Source: Paenibacillus radicibacter
Lineage (GTDB): Bacteria > Bacillota > Bacilli > Paenibacillales > NBRC-103111
DNA: 64,000 bases
NCBI RefSeq assembly: GCF_024721995.1
Contig: NZ_JANQBC010000009.1
Span: forward strand, 186,001 to 250,000
Direction of reading: 5' to 3'
The notes below the pieces were generated by a model. It ran no database searches and was not told where the DNA came from. It saw only the letters and a program-made list of their open reading frames with translations. This document shows positions 33,670-41,756 of the stretch, one piece after another. Within the stretch, counting starts at the first letter, position 1. Each line of letters begins with the position of its first letter. The translations under genes and the position numbers were made by a program.

Positions 33670-34308
33670 TTATACACTCACTTCTTGATCGAACAGCTTC
33701 CTTAAATACATCGTACCCCTATCAACTGAAGTCTCTATGTAACCCACAATCTGATCTAACGTAAACACGCGAAGTGGTTCAGCAAGTGATTGTTCCTTGA
33801 AAGTCATATCCTCCCATAACTCCGGCATAAATGAAATGAGATCTTGCTCTCTTACCTCTTGGATTTCAACCGTTCTTACTTTTTCAATCTCAGCGGCTAT
33901 ACTTAGCATGAGCTCTTTAGGAAATGAATAGTAATTCAACAACTTCCCATTTAACAAGGTAAAATCATGGTGATACCGCTTCAGCAAATCTGAATCTTGC
34001 TCCAACCTATTTTTCAGCCAAGGCATGTAGAAGCCCTTAAGCCATAGATCATCAGCAATCAAGTGCGTATAGTAACCCAATATGTACTTAGTATGTTTAT
34101 AGGAACTATACTTGCTCAGAAAACCTTCATAGTCCACGTACCTCGTATAGTCAACATGACTGCCTGCAAAGAAATGTGACTCTTCTTTCGTAGAGACCGC
34201 GTCTGGCGCTACTCCTCCCAGTAAGAATGCACCTTTTTCATGCATACTTAATCGATCCGCGATCTGATTCACGATAATAAGATGCATCATTCTTGATCCC
34301 ATCGCCAT
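33670..34308 (-). CDS. Zinc-dependent phospholipase C-like hydrolase
   Basis: The 212-residue protein starts with GSRMMHLIIVNQIADRL and GAFLLGGVAPDAV, and has HFFAGSHVDYTRY and LGYYTHLIADDLWLKGFY. These histidines and aspartates, at typical spacing, match the zinc-dependent phospholipase C-like family (an all-helical fold with a zinc cluster). The true substrates of such small members are unknown. The ATG at 34308 follows GAGGTGACA; a second ATG at 34302 is also possible. No signal peptide is present, so it is cytoplasmic. Confidence 0.78.
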   Translation of the reverse strand: MAMGSRMMHLIIVNQIADRLSMHEKGAFLLGGVAPDAVSTKEESHFFAGSHVDYTRYVDYEGFLSKYSSYKHTKYILGYYTHLIADDLWLKGFYMPWLKNRLEQDSDLLKRYHHDFTLLNGKLLNYYSFPKELMLSIAAEIEKVRTVEIQEVREQDLISFMPELWEDMTFKEQSLAEPLRVFTLDQIVGYIETSVDRGTMYLRKLFDQEVSV

Positions 34309-34349
34309 TGTCACCTCTAATAAAAATTTGAAAATTCAAATATATTAAT

Positions 34350-34880
34350 TCACTTATACTCACTTTCCAAAATCGAATAGAAGTGTTGATCATGCCATTC
34401 CTTGTTCCAGAACAATTCCTCGCGGAATGTCCCTTCTCTTCTCATACCTACACGTTCCATAAGCTTAGCAGAGTGTACATTGTTGGAATTGCACATCCCA
34501 ACAACTTTGTGTGCTTGTAATTGTTCAAATGCATAATCTAAGAGCAGCTTAATCGCCTCTGTTCCATAACCATGACCTTGATAATCTTGTAAAATGGCAA
34601 ATCCAAGCTCCCAACTCTTCCTGTGCTCGTTATAACTCCACATCTGAGCTAATCCTATTGGAACTTGAACATCATCGACTAATGTCCAGATCACAAAGTC
34701 ATAGGCATAGGATGAATCCATTTTCTTCAGGTATCTGTCTCTGACAGCATTCGGATCTGTTGCAATATACACCTCCTCTTCATACAACCATAGCTCCATA
34801 TTGCATTCGAGCATGCTTATAAAATCTAGATCATCCTCTGTAACCCTAGTCAGACTTACTTTCTTACCATGAATCCTCAT
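34350..34880 (-). CDS. RimJ/RimL-type GNAT acetyltransferase
   Basis: A 176-residue GNAT. KVSLTRVTEDDLDFISML opens the chain, motif A is DYQGHGYGTEAIKLLLDYAF near residues 108-127, and the end HKVVGMCNSNNVHSAKLMERVGMRREGTFREELFWNKEW is characteristic of the RimJ/RimL group. AAAGGGG precedes the ATG. It stands alone, 25 bp after the tautomerase-like gene. Substrate unknown. Confidence 0.88.
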   Translation of the reverse strand: MRIHGKKVSLTRVTEDDLDFISMLECNMELWLYEEEVYIATDPNAVRDRYLKKMDSSYAYDFVIWTLVDDVQVPIGLAQMWSYNEHRKSWELGFAILQDYQGHGYGTEAIKLLLDYAFEQLQAHKVVGMCNSNNVHSAKLMERVGMRREGTFREELFWNKEWHDQHFYSILESEYK

Positions 34881-34905
34881 ACTCTTCCCCTTTCACGAAA
34901 GCAAA

Positions 34906-35292
34906 TTACACATCAACTTTATAGTTCAACTGCAGTTCATCTGCTGGAAGACCTCGAATCCCCCAATTGTGCTTCGGTGTCTCGAATATCGTAATCTCAA
35001 TGTCATTCTTGCTGATCCCAATAGTACCTAATCGTTCGAAGAGTAGGCGATACAGGGTTTTCTTAGCTTCTATTGATCTGCCCTCAAACATACTAATCTC
35101 GATAATTAGGTATTGCTCTGTACGATCCGCTGGATAGATGAAATCTTCCTTGTCCATGCATATAAAACGATGAAACTTCTTGTCAGCTGGCAATGCCATA
35201 GCATCCACAATACAGGAATGAATGCGTTCAGAGAGTTGAGACTGAATCGGTTTAATTGCACTTGTTAACCCGAATATTTTCACTTGCGCCAT
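34906..35292 (-). CDS. Tautomerase-superfamily (MIF-like) protein without Pro-1
   Basis: The 128-residue protein shows a two-unit tautomerase-like pattern: AQVKIFGLTSAIKPIQSQLSERIHSCIVDAM, then LIIEISMFEGRSIEAKKTLYRLLFERL with the SxxxKxxL helix, and ITIFETPKHNWGIRGLPADEL at the end. In active tautomerases a proline follows the initiator methionine and acts as catalytic base; here the residue is alanine, so the chemistry must differ or be lost. GGGAGG precedes the ATG. Confidence 0.8.
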   Translation of the reverse strand: MAQVKIFGLTSAIKPIQSQLSERIHSCIVDAMALPADKKFHRFICMDKEDFIYPADRTEQYLIIEISMFEGRSIEAKKTLYRLLFERLGTIGISKNDIEITIFETPKHNWGIRGLPADELQLNYKVDV

Positions 35293-35318
35293 GAATGATT
35301 CCTCCCATTATTGAGTGA

Positions 35319-35918
35319 TTAACCCCTATTTCTTATCTCTATCGTCACAAAAATCGAACTCAAATACGTCTTAACCTCCACGATCTCAAACCCTTCCTCA
35401 CGAATCAGCTCTATCGTGTCCCGATTCAAGTGGCAGCCATCGCAGACCTTTTTCCAAATCGGAGTCATGACATCTTGCAGAGTCGCCAACATGATGTTCT
35501 TGTGCCGTACATGCTCAAACAGTAATAGGGTTCCAGCTGGCTTACAAACCCTCTTCATCTCTCGAATGGCTTGCACAGGATCTGGAATGGTACAAAGAAT
35601 GAGGGTTCCGATGACCGTATCGAATGTGTGATTTGTAAAAGGCAACTGCTCAGCATTTCCTTCTATAACATGAACCTCTGCAAGTGTAGAAGACGCGCGT
35701 TCCAGTGCTATTTTTCGAAAAATAGGGTTCGGTTCAATTGCTGTCACACGTACATTCTTGTAAAAATCGAAATTGATACCTGTTCCGCAGCCCACCTCTA
35801 ATACGTTACCACTTGCTTTACCCACGAGCTCGGCTCGAATCCGTCGGAATCTCTTCTGCTCCAACGGTCCCATTAGCCGATCATAATACTGGACGAACCC
35901 CTTACTCCATCTGTTCAT
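35319..35918 (-). CDS. Class I SAM-dependent methyltransferase (UbiE-like)
   Basis: The product (199 residues from the ATG at 35918) starts MNRWSKGFVQYYDRLMGPLEQKRF. Motif I is VLEVGCGTGINFDFY (about 39-53), motif II VTAIEPNPIF, motif III NAEQLPFTNHTFDTVIGTLILCTIPDP, and GTLLLFEHVRH follows. This matches UbiE/Methyltransf_11 enzymes such as those acting on quinones or phospholipids. The earlier start at 35957 would overlap the GNAT gene by 56 bp; the chosen one overlaps by 17 bp and has only a weak ribosome site. Confidence 0.85.
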   Translation of the reverse strand: MNRWSKGFVQYYDRLMGPLEQKRFRRIRAELVGKASGNVLEVGCGTGINFDFYKNVRVTAIEPNPIFRKIALERASSTLAEVHVIEGNAEQLPFTNHTFDTVIGTLILCTIPDPVQAIREMKRVCKPAGTLLLFEHVRHKNIMLATLQDVMTPIWKKVCDGCHLNRDTIELIREEGFEIVEVKTYLSSIFVTIEIRNRG

Positions 35919-36456
35919 TGCGCAGTACCATATGGATGTGATCTTCCCACTTGCCATTGATTCTCAAGTAGTTCTTCGCTAAACCTTCCTCATAGAAGCC
36001 TAACTTCTGAACAACCTTGAGCGATGCAGCATTCTTCGGCATAATGTTCGCTTCGATGCGATGTAGTTCTAGCTCCTCAAAGGCAACTTCAATCATTCTA
36101 CGGATTCCTTCCGTCATGTAACCCTTATTCTTAGCGGCATGATCGAGACGATATCCCAAGAAACAGGACAAGAACGCACCTCTTACGATGTTGCTGAGCG
36201 CGATTGAACCAATCATGACATCAGGCTGTTCCTTCGTGTACATCCACACTTTAACTACTTGCCCCTGTTCGATCTGAAGAAGATCCCCCGAAATTAATCT
36301 TCTCTGCATGTCCAATGTGTAATAATCCGCTGTTCGGGCAACTTCCCATTCTTCTAAGAAATGTTGATTGCGAAGCACATAATTGAGTAGTTGATTAGTA
36401 TAGGATTCATCAATAGTCTTCAGAATCAGTCGCCCTGTCTCAATCTCAATTGTCAT
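35902..36456 (-). CDS. RimJ/RimL-type GNAT acetyltransferase
   Basis: A 184-residue RimJ-like GNAT: IETGRLILKTIDESYTNQLLNYVLRNQHFLEEWE at the start, motif A AKNKGYMTEGIRRMIEVAF near 108-126, and LHRIEANIMPKNAASLKVVQKLGFYEEGLAKNYLRINGKWEDH at the end. The starts of this group often acetylate ribosomal protein N-termini, but paralogues vary. The ATG overlaps the stop of the upstream GNAT gene by four bases, and its end overlaps the methyltransferase start, so three genes form a coupled unit. Confidence 0.9.
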   Translation of the reverse strand: MTIEIETGRLILKTIDESYTNQLLNYVLRNQHFLEEWEVARTADYYTLDMQRRLISGDLLQIEQGQVVKVWMYTKEQPDVMIGSIALSNIVRGAFLSCFLGYRLDHAAKNKGYMTEGIRRMIEVAFEELELHRIEANIMPKNAASLKVVQKLGFYEEGLAKNYLRINGKWEDHIHMVLRNEQME

Positions 36457-36902
36457 AAGTATAACTTCATCCCTTCATGACTGATAACAAATCCGAGTCG
36501 CTCGTAGAATCGATGGGCATCCGTGCGCGCTTTATCTGTTGTTAATTGTACAAGCCCACATCCAGCATCTTCAGCCAATTGAATCGCATACTTGAACAGC
36601 GCTTCGCCCACCCCTTTACTGCGATGGTTCCGATCTACACGCACACCCTCAATTTGAGCACGCAGCATGCCAAGTCGCACTACACCTGGTATGTAAGTAA
36701 GCTGCAAGCAGCCCATGACGTCTTCTCCCTCAACCGCAACGATAATTTGGTTCCCTTCTTGACGTTCCATTCTTTCAAAAGCATCAATGTACACCTGTGG
36801 AAGTGGATCACGATATTGCTCACGTGTTGCTCCAAGCTCATCATCCGCTAGCATGCGTACAATTGCAGGTAAATCATTAATAGTTGCTTTTCGAAAAATC
36901 AT
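36453..36902 (-). CDS. GNAT family N-acetyltransferase
   Basis: A 149-residue GNAT with the opening MIFRKATINDLPAIVRMLADDELGATRE and motif A RNHRSKGVGEALFKYAIQLAEDAG near 106-125, then VQLTTDKARTDAHRFYERLGF. It closely follows the pattern of a widespread small acetyltransferase group. GGAGGAGG precedes the ATG. It is the first gene of the coupled GNAT-GNAT-methyltransferase unit. Confidence 0.9.
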   Translation of the reverse strand: MIFRKATINDLPAIVRMLADDELGATREQYRDPLPQVYIDAFERMERQEGNQIIVAVEGEDVMGCLQLTYIPGVVRLGMLRAQIEGVRVDRNHRSKGVGEALFKYAIQLAEDAGCGLVQLTTDKARTDAHRFYERLGFVISHEGMKLYL

Positions 36903-36920
36903 CTATCCTGCCTCCTCCAG

Positions 36921-37547
36921 TTACTTCCTATGTATTTTCCATAAACATAGGTTAAAGTTCTTCTTCGTCTCCCTACTTGCACCCCAAATCTCGAATGATT
37001 CAATCGCAATAAGTTCAGGTATGTATGTCCGAAGCAATCTCCCATCTGTTTGCTGAAGCACTTGTTGATTCAAGTTTTCGATATCTAGAACAATGCCTAA
37101 GTCCGATATCGCATGCTGAATGAAGTATTTATGTTCATTTGCTAAAGCTTTCATTTTGACAAAATCATTTATTAAGCTCTGGAGAGAAGCTTGGTACATA
37201 AGCCCGTTTTTCTTAAATCTAGCCCATTTAAGTTCAATTCCAATTTCACTTATATAGCTATGATCTTCCAATTTTGTATATAAGGCAAGGTCAAGTATTT
37301 TTTTATTCGAATACGCATAATCCTCAGGACGAATCTTGTACTTAGGCAGCAGTTCTACATAGACTAAAAACTTAATAATCGGTTCAGTCACCGACCATGT
37401 GCCAATACCTTTGTAATAATCTTTGTAAAAGGTGTCCTTGTACGGCGAACTTAAGTATTGAGCACGAATACGCTCGTCCCAATTCATTAGCGCTTGCTTC
37501 ATATCCAGCAAGAATGTTCGCATAAACGTATCCGGTAACATCTCCAT
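36921..37547 (-). CDS. Hypothetical protein with possible PD-(D/E)XK nuclease-like core
   Basis: I do not recognise a named family. The 208-residue protein is soluble and helix-rich at the start (FMRTFLLDMKQALMNWDERIRAQYLSS). In the middle LDLALY, then EIGIELKWARFKKNG (about 100-114), then INDFVKMKALANEHKYFIQHAI could form the strand with E-x-K and the following helix of a PD-(D/E)XK nuclease. The evidence is only pattern-level. GGAGGT precedes the ATG. It lies 18 bp before the GNAT at 36902 and may be cotranscribed. Confidence 0.7.
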   Translation of the reverse strand: MEMLPDTFMRTFLLDMKQALMNWDERIRAQYLSSPYKDTFYKDYYKGIGTWSVTEPIIKFLVYVELLPKYKIRPEDYAYSNKKILDLALYTKLEDHSYISEIGIELKWARFKKNGLMYQASLQSLINDFVKMKALANEHKYFIQHAISDLGIVLDIENLNQQVLQQTDGRLLRTYIPELIAIESFEIWGASRETKKNFNLCLWKIHRK

Positions 37548-37599
37548 TTATCTTTGACCTCCAATCATTAAGCATTTCTACCTACCGAGTTACCAACAG

Positions 37600-37640
37600 C
37601 AAAAGCCCCGCAGGAAATGAATTTTCACTGTCGAGGCATC
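37600..37640 (-). terminator. Imperfect rho-independent terminator
   Basis: On the minus strand GCCTCGACAGTGAAA pairs with TTTCCTGCGGGGC with a few mismatches, followed by TTTTGCTG. It lies shortly after the stop of the GNAT gene at 37657 and before the hypothetical gene at 37547. Confidence 0.55.
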
Positions 37641-37656
37641 GTAAGTAATCGGGTCA

Positions 37657-38205
37657 TTATTTATTTAATTCCAAAAATTCATGACGCAAGATACCCATGA
37701 TAAGATCATCTCCATATTCTCCTTCGGTGAACCGATGGCTTCTTAGACGACCTTCGTGCTGGAAACCGCATTTTTCATAACAATGAATCGCAATGGCATT
37801 CTTCGGATTCACATGAAGCTGGATTCGATATAAGTTCATCTGTTGAAATGCAAAGTTAAGCATCAGCTTAATGGATTCCGTCCCATAGCCTTTATTCTGA
37901 TCAGAAGTTACAGCGAGTACAATGCCAAGTATAGCATTTCGATTCTTCCAATCGATACTAAACAAATCAACTTGACCTAGATACTCTTCCGTTTCTTTGT
38001 CAGCGATAACAAAACCCTGCATATCGGGTTTACCTTCAAGCTTGCCATTCAAGCGCTTCTCAGTCGCTTCGATCGTCATTGGATAGAGGAACGCATCGGA
38101 TAAGTTCTTCGTAATTTCATAGTTGTTCACCCACTTACGAATTGCCGGTAAATCTTCCTTGCGGTATTCCCGTAACATAATTCTTGATCCGATTATATGA
38201 GCCAT
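37657..38205 (-). CDS. RimJ/RimL-type GNAT acetyltransferase
   Basis: A 182-residue GNAT: IMLREYRKEDLPAIRKWVNNYEITKNLSDAFLYPMT at the start, motif A TSDQNKGYGTESIKLMLNFAF near 102-122, then LYRIQLHVNPKNAIAIHCYEKCGFQHEGRLRSHRF. This is a typical bacillary RimL-like protein with unknown substrate. AGGAG precedes the ATG. It lies 19 bp after the yjjG-like gene and is probably the last gene of a unit starting at 39363. Confidence 0.9.
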   Translation of the reverse strand: MAHIIGSRIMLREYRKEDLPAIRKWVNNYEITKNLSDAFLYPMTIEATEKRLNGKLEGKPDMQGFVIADKETEEYLGQVDLFSIDWKNRNAILGIVLAVTSDQNKGYGTESIKLMLNFAFQQMNLYRIQLHVNPKNAIAIHCYEKCGFQHEGRLRSHRFTEGEYGDDLIMGILRHEFLELNK

Positions 38206-38224
38206 CTCCTGTACCCTCCCCGAG

Positions 38225-38920
38225 TTAATCTATACCAACTATGGCTTTCAATTGCGCTAGTTCCAGAATCTCATAAGTTGGCTTAATACCTGATACCTGT
38301 TCTGTACCATGCGGGTTAAACCAGCACGTATCAATACCGTAATTGTTACCGCCTTGAATATCTGAACTGAGAGAGTCTCCCACCATAATCGTTCTTACTC
38401 GATCTGTCAGATTCAGCTTGTCAAATGCATAATCGAAAATTTCTTGCTGCGGCTTCTGGAAACCAGTTTCCTCCGACACAATAATCTGCTCGAACAATGT
38501 ACCAATCTCTGATCGACCAATTCGGCTTAGCTGTACCTGCTTAATCCCATTCGTAATAATCGCTAGTCGGTATCCGCTTGCTGCTAGCTCATGACAGAGC
38601 TCAGCTGCACCTTCCACAAGGAAAGAACCTTCACTTAATAGTTGCAAGTATTGCTCACCGAATAGCGATGGATTGATACTGCTCAAGTTATGTTCTTCGA
38701 TAAATCTTTCAAATCGAAGCGTACGCAACTGATCTAAATTCACTTGCCCTTGCTCATACTCATTCCATAATTGCTGATTAATCTTCCGATAACTCGTTAC
38801 ATGTTCAGCTTGAAGCTCTAATCCTTGATTGCTAAACGCATTGGTTAATGCATGTGCTTCACACTGGGTAAAGTCAAACAACGTATCGTCTGCATCGAAT
38901 AATATCACATCATACTTCAT
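38225..38920 (-). CDS. yjjG: YjjG-like HAD pyrimidine nucleotidase
   Basis: The 231-residue HAD subclass IA phosphatase has motif I ILFDADDTLFDFTQCE (about 6-21), motif II LAIITNGIKQVQ near 112, the lysine in GFQKPQQEIFDYA, and motif IV IMVGDSLSSDIQGG (about 178-191). The opening YDVILFDADDTLFDF with ALTNAF and the ends match YjjG/YfnB nucleotidases that dephosphorylate non-canonical pyrimidine nucleotides, a clean-up role. The gene overlaps the upstream GNAT by four bases. Confidence 0.92.
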   Translation of the reverse strand: MKYDVILFDADDTLFDFTQCEAHALTNAFSNQGLELQAEHVTSYRKINQQLWNEYEQGQVNLDQLRTLRFERFIEEHNLSSINPSLFGEQYLQLLSEGSFLVEGAAELCHELAASGYRLAIITNGIKQVQLSRIGRSEIGTLFEQIIVSEETGFQKPQQEIFDYAFDKLNLTDRVRTIMVGDSLSSDIQGGNNYGIDTCWFNPHGTEQVSGIKPTYEILELAQLKAIVGID

Positions 38921-39363
38921 GAAAAATGATACCTAGCGACAACTTCGCCACCCGACCATTCTGTAATCCCTTCTTCAATAAACCCTACTTTCGCATACAA
39001 TTTTCGTGCCAGATCATTCTCAGGCCGATAACTAATAAGCAGTACATCCGTACGATCATCCTTCTGCCTTACTTCCTCCATAATTAACTCAATTGCTTTC
39101 TTCCCGTAGCCCATACCTTGAAACGCTTCATCGATCATCAACCGATGAATCCAATAGTTTCCGTCATCTTCATCCTTACCGAACATTGTAAAGCCAACTA
39201 GCGTCTCGGCATCATAGATTGCTTTTGCTTCAAAATTCTCTAAAAACTGTACTTGAGCAATAGAAAACATATTAGAAGCAACGAAATTCACTTGTTCAGG
39301 CTTTACCTCCAATTTCATGCATGCACGCCAGTTGTTCTTATCTACTTTCTGAAGACTAATCAT
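38917..39363 (-). CDS. GNAT family N-acetyltransferase
   Basis: A 148-residue GNAT similar to spermine/spermidine-type bacillary acetyltransferases: ISLQKVDKNNWRACMKLEVKPEQVNFVASNMFSIAQ at the start, WIHRLMIDEAFQGMGYGKKAIELIMEEV (motif A near 84-95), and ISYRPENDLARKLYAKVGFIEEG. The VKPEQxxFVAxNxxSIAQ stretch is also found in BltD/Sat-like polyamine acetyltransferases, so a polyamine is a reasonable candidate substrate. GAGGGG precedes the ATG. Its stop overlaps yjjG. Confidence 0.9.
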   Translation of the reverse strand: MISLQKVDKNNWRACMKLEVKPEQVNFVASNMFSIAQVQFLENFEAKAIYDAETLVGFTMFGKDEDDGNYWIHRLMIDEAFQGMGYGKKAIELIMEEVRQKDDRTDVLLISYRPENDLARKLYAKVGFIEEGITEWSGGEVVARYHFS

Positions 39364-39383
39364 TCAGCACCCCTCGAATCTCT

Positions 39384-40118
39384 TTAAATGAATTTGTATA
39401 ACACCATCTTGATCATTGCAAAATATTCCCGAATCATATAGTTCATTGTCAGGAAAAATGGTCCATGACTCGTCAAACCATAAGCCGTATAACCTTGCTC
39501 CTGGGCAAGATGCTTAGCTCTGAACATATGGTAATCGCTTGTTACGATTAGAATTCTAGGGTTCTTGACACCCTTGTCTTCTAATACCGCTTTCGAGAAA
39601 AGTAAATTCTCTTCTGTACTCGTCGCTTTACTCTCAAGCGTGATTCGGCTACTATCGATTCCATGCTGTAGCAAATACCTACTCATCGCTTCCGCTTCGG
39701 TAATATCTTCACCAGGACCTTGTCCACCTGATACGATTACAGGAATGTCTTTATTCGCATTCAAATAATCTAGTGCACTATTCATACGCAGCCACAACGT
39801 CTGGGAAAGTTCTGTCCCACGAAGTCCCGCTCCGAGTACAACAACATAATCTACATCATGAACTTCATGATCATCAACGCGAAATGCGGAGAGAATAATC
39901 GCTTGAACGATGATAAAAGATAAGGCAAATACGATACCACCTGCGACAAGCAGCTTCTTCACAATCGGGATCTTACGAAAATCGACGCGCCACATGATGA
40001 GAATGAATGCACCCAACACACAGACGAACATCGCACCAAAGCTTCCCCCTGAAAACAAATAAATACCCAAACACACTAACAATATACCTATATCGAAATA
40101 CACGGGTCTCTTCGTCAT
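39384..40118 (-). CDS. YdcF/SanA-like DUF218 membrane protein
   Basis: The product (244 residues from the ATG at 40118) has three N-terminal membrane segments and a DUF218 domain from about residue 88: DYVVVLGAGLRGTELSQTLWLRM, VIVSGGQGPGEDITEAEAM, LESKATSTEENLLFSKAVL and ILIVTSDYHMFRAKHLAQEQG. ElyC/SanA-type members are linked to cell-envelope integrity. GGAG lies seven bases before the chosen ATG, which is four bases after the preceding stop; the frame opening at 40151 would overlap that gene. Confidence 0.9.
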   Translation of the reverse strand: MTKRPVYFDIGILLVCLGIYLFSGGSFGAMFVCVLGAFILIMWRVDFRKIPIVKKLLVAGGIVFALSFIIVQAIILSAFRVDDHEVHDVDYVVVLGAGLRGTELSQTLWLRMNSALDYLNANKDIPVIVSGGQGPGEDITEAEAMSRYLLQHGIDSSRITLESKATSTEENLLFSKAVLEDKGVKNPRILIVTSDYHMFRAKHLAQEQGYTAYGLTSHGPFFLTMNYMIREYFAMIKMVLYKFI

Positions 40119-40122
40119 CGCT

Positions 40123-40476
40123 TCACTCCATTTGAACCTTAATTTCCACATACTCTCGTGAGAGTTTTTTTAACGTTACAATCGTTCTCTGCTGCTCTTT
40201 AGTGAAAATATAAGCAGATCCCAGTTGATCATCTAACTTCCAACCTGATCCTTCTAATAAGCCACTGAGCCTATCATGATCACTTACTCTAATATTTTTC
40301 GCCAAAAATGTATCTAGCTCCTGACCCTTGCTGGTCTGAATCAGATCAACCTGAGCCATCTCTAGTCGCGGCATCCCCCATAAGTTACGAACCCCATAAT
40401 CACTCACATGCATGAAAATGAGTACCCCAAGTAAGCTTGATGCGACAAGCAATATCAATCTGTGTTTCAAGTTCAT
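40123..40476 (-). CDS. Hypothetical exported/anchored protein
   Basis: The 117-residue protein has an N-terminal hydrophobic segment (LILLVASSLLGVLIFMHVS, about 7-25), which is a signal anchor or uncleaved signal. The rest is soluble, with alternating beta and helix pattern (MAQVDLIQTS, AYIFTKEQQRTIVTLKKL). I do not recognise it. GGATAGGTG precedes the ATG. It is followed directly by the DUF218 gene, so the two are probably cotranscribed and may act together at the membrane. Confidence 0.7.
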   Translation of the reverse strand: MNLKHRLILLVASSLLGVLIFMHVSDYGVRNLWGMPRLEMAQVDLIQTSKGQELDTFLAKNIRVSDHDRLSGLLEGSGWKLDDQLGSAYIFTKEQQRTIVTLKKLSREYVEIKVQME

Positions 40477-40585
40477 TCACCTATCCATTATCCTAGCAAA
40501 TTGCTCAATCTCCTCCACTTTAGCACGATAAATAAAAATTGGAAATACATGATCTGTATCTCCAACTATATAATCGATTTCGTAA

Positions 40586-41140
40586 TCACTTCACATAATC
40601 CCTAACCTTGCAATACCACACCATATGGTCAGAGTCTTGCCCCCAATAGTCTTCTACGATTACATACGGTGTACCAAATTTATGCTTCCATCTACCTTGC
40701 GCTTGTTGATAACCGCTATCCAAGCAGAATTCCTCAACTCCTCGCTCATGTAAATGACGAAGTAGCGCTTGAATGAGTGCCGATCCGACGCCCTGATCCT
40801 GATAAGCCGGAAGTACATACATGCTGCCCACTTCACCCACAGCATCGAGCTGATGATTCGTGCATACTTTCACATCATCACCGCATGGCGCATAAGAAAT
40901 CGTCCCAACGACAACGTCATTAAGCTTAGCAACGAGGAACAATATATCCGAATCCATACCCATGGGACTTAGCGCTTGGTCGAGCAAATGCTTCTTGTGC
41001 ACAATCTCTGATTGGATATCGCTAAGGAGATGACCACTACCTTCTTTATCAAAAGCATCAGCAATAGATAACTCAAATACTTGGTATGCAGTACTAGCAT
41101 CTTGCGGCGTGACGCGATTAATCGTCAAATTCGGATACAT
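40586..41140 (-). CDS. GNAT family N-acetyltransferase
   Basis: The product (184 residues) is a GNAT: YPNLTINRVTPQDASTAYQVFELSIADAF at the start, VGEVGSMYVLPAYQDQGVGSALIQALLRHL with motif A near 118-129, and FCLDSGYQQAQGRWKHKFGTPYVIVEDYWG. A longer frame opens at 41281 but runs into the upstream gene; GAGGGG before the ATG at 41140 decides the start. Substrate unknown. Confidence 0.87.
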   Translation of the reverse strand: MYPNLTINRVTPQDASTAYQVFELSIADAFDKEGSGHLLSDIQSEIVHKKHLLDQALSPMGMDSDILFLVAKLNDVVVGTISYAPCGDDVKVCTNHQLDAVGEVGSMYVLPAYQDQGVGSALIQALLRHLHERGVEEFCLDSGYQQAQGRWKHKFGTPYVIVEDYWGQDSDHMVWYCKVRDYVK

Positions 41141-41186
41141 GGAGCAAGCCCCTCTTTTCAAAAGAATGATATATTTATTAACGTAA

Positions 41187-41744
41187 TTAACGCCCTTTAA
41201 GTTGCACACCAATTGGAGTTGGAAATCCGTCCATGCTCTCCATGTTCTTATTCTCCCAATATTGCTGCAAACCCTCGGCACCCTTGTTCTCAGCCCACTT
41301 TAGTAAGGTATCTCGATCTCCTTCATAAGAGAAGAGTGGCACGCTAAACCCACAGGAAGTCTTTACAATCTCGATTTCAGATACGAAAATTTGCCGGTAA
41401 CCTGGATATAATTCGAATAATGGTGCAACTTGATCCCACTCTTCCGTATTCGGAAGAACTACCCGGCCATTCCCATACAATCGCAAGATTAGCGGCTTCC
41501 CAACAAATGAGATAAACATATATGTCATCCGATTACTCTCTGTCACATGTGCACTTGCTTCATTCCCGCTCCCCGTCAGATCTAAGTAAGCTACCTGATT
41601 CGGGGAAAGAATACGAAATACATCATGACCTTTAGGAGAAATGTTCACATGACCTGTTGATGCCGCAGTACCAACGAAGAACATCTTCTGTTCGTTAATA
41701 AACGCCTCGTGTTCTGGCAAAATGGAATTGTATACCGTACCCAT
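41187..41744 (-). CDS. Pyridoxamine 5'-phosphate oxidase family protein
   Basis: A 185-residue flavin-binding split-barrel protein. It has MFFVGTAASTGHVNISPKGHDVFRILSPNQVAYLDLTGSGNEASAHVTESNRMTYMFISF, the usual core of a group of PNPOx-like proteins, followed by PLILRLYGNGRVVLP. The reaction is unknown; members bind FMN or F420. It is of usual length. GAGGTGAGG precedes the ATG. It starts 12 bp after the membrane protein gene and is probably cotranscribed with it. Confidence 0.9.
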   Translation of the reverse strand: MGTVYNSILPEHEAFINEQKMFFVGTAASTGHVNISPKGHDVFRILSPNQVAYLDLTGSGNEASAHVTESNRMTYMFISFVGKPLILRLYGNGRVVLPNTEEWDQVAPLFELYPGYRQIFVSEIEIVKTSCGFSVPLFSYEGDRDTLLKWAENKGAEGLQQYWENKNMESMDGFPTPIGVQLKGR

Positions 41745-41756
41745 ATCCTCACCTCA

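Noticed and set aside
32953-33705. A 250-codon plus-strand open frame
   Set aside because: It is antisense to the Nudix gene at 33184-33639 and neighbours, has no ribosome site, and its translation is rich in Ile/Leu/His/Ser as typical for a shadow frame.
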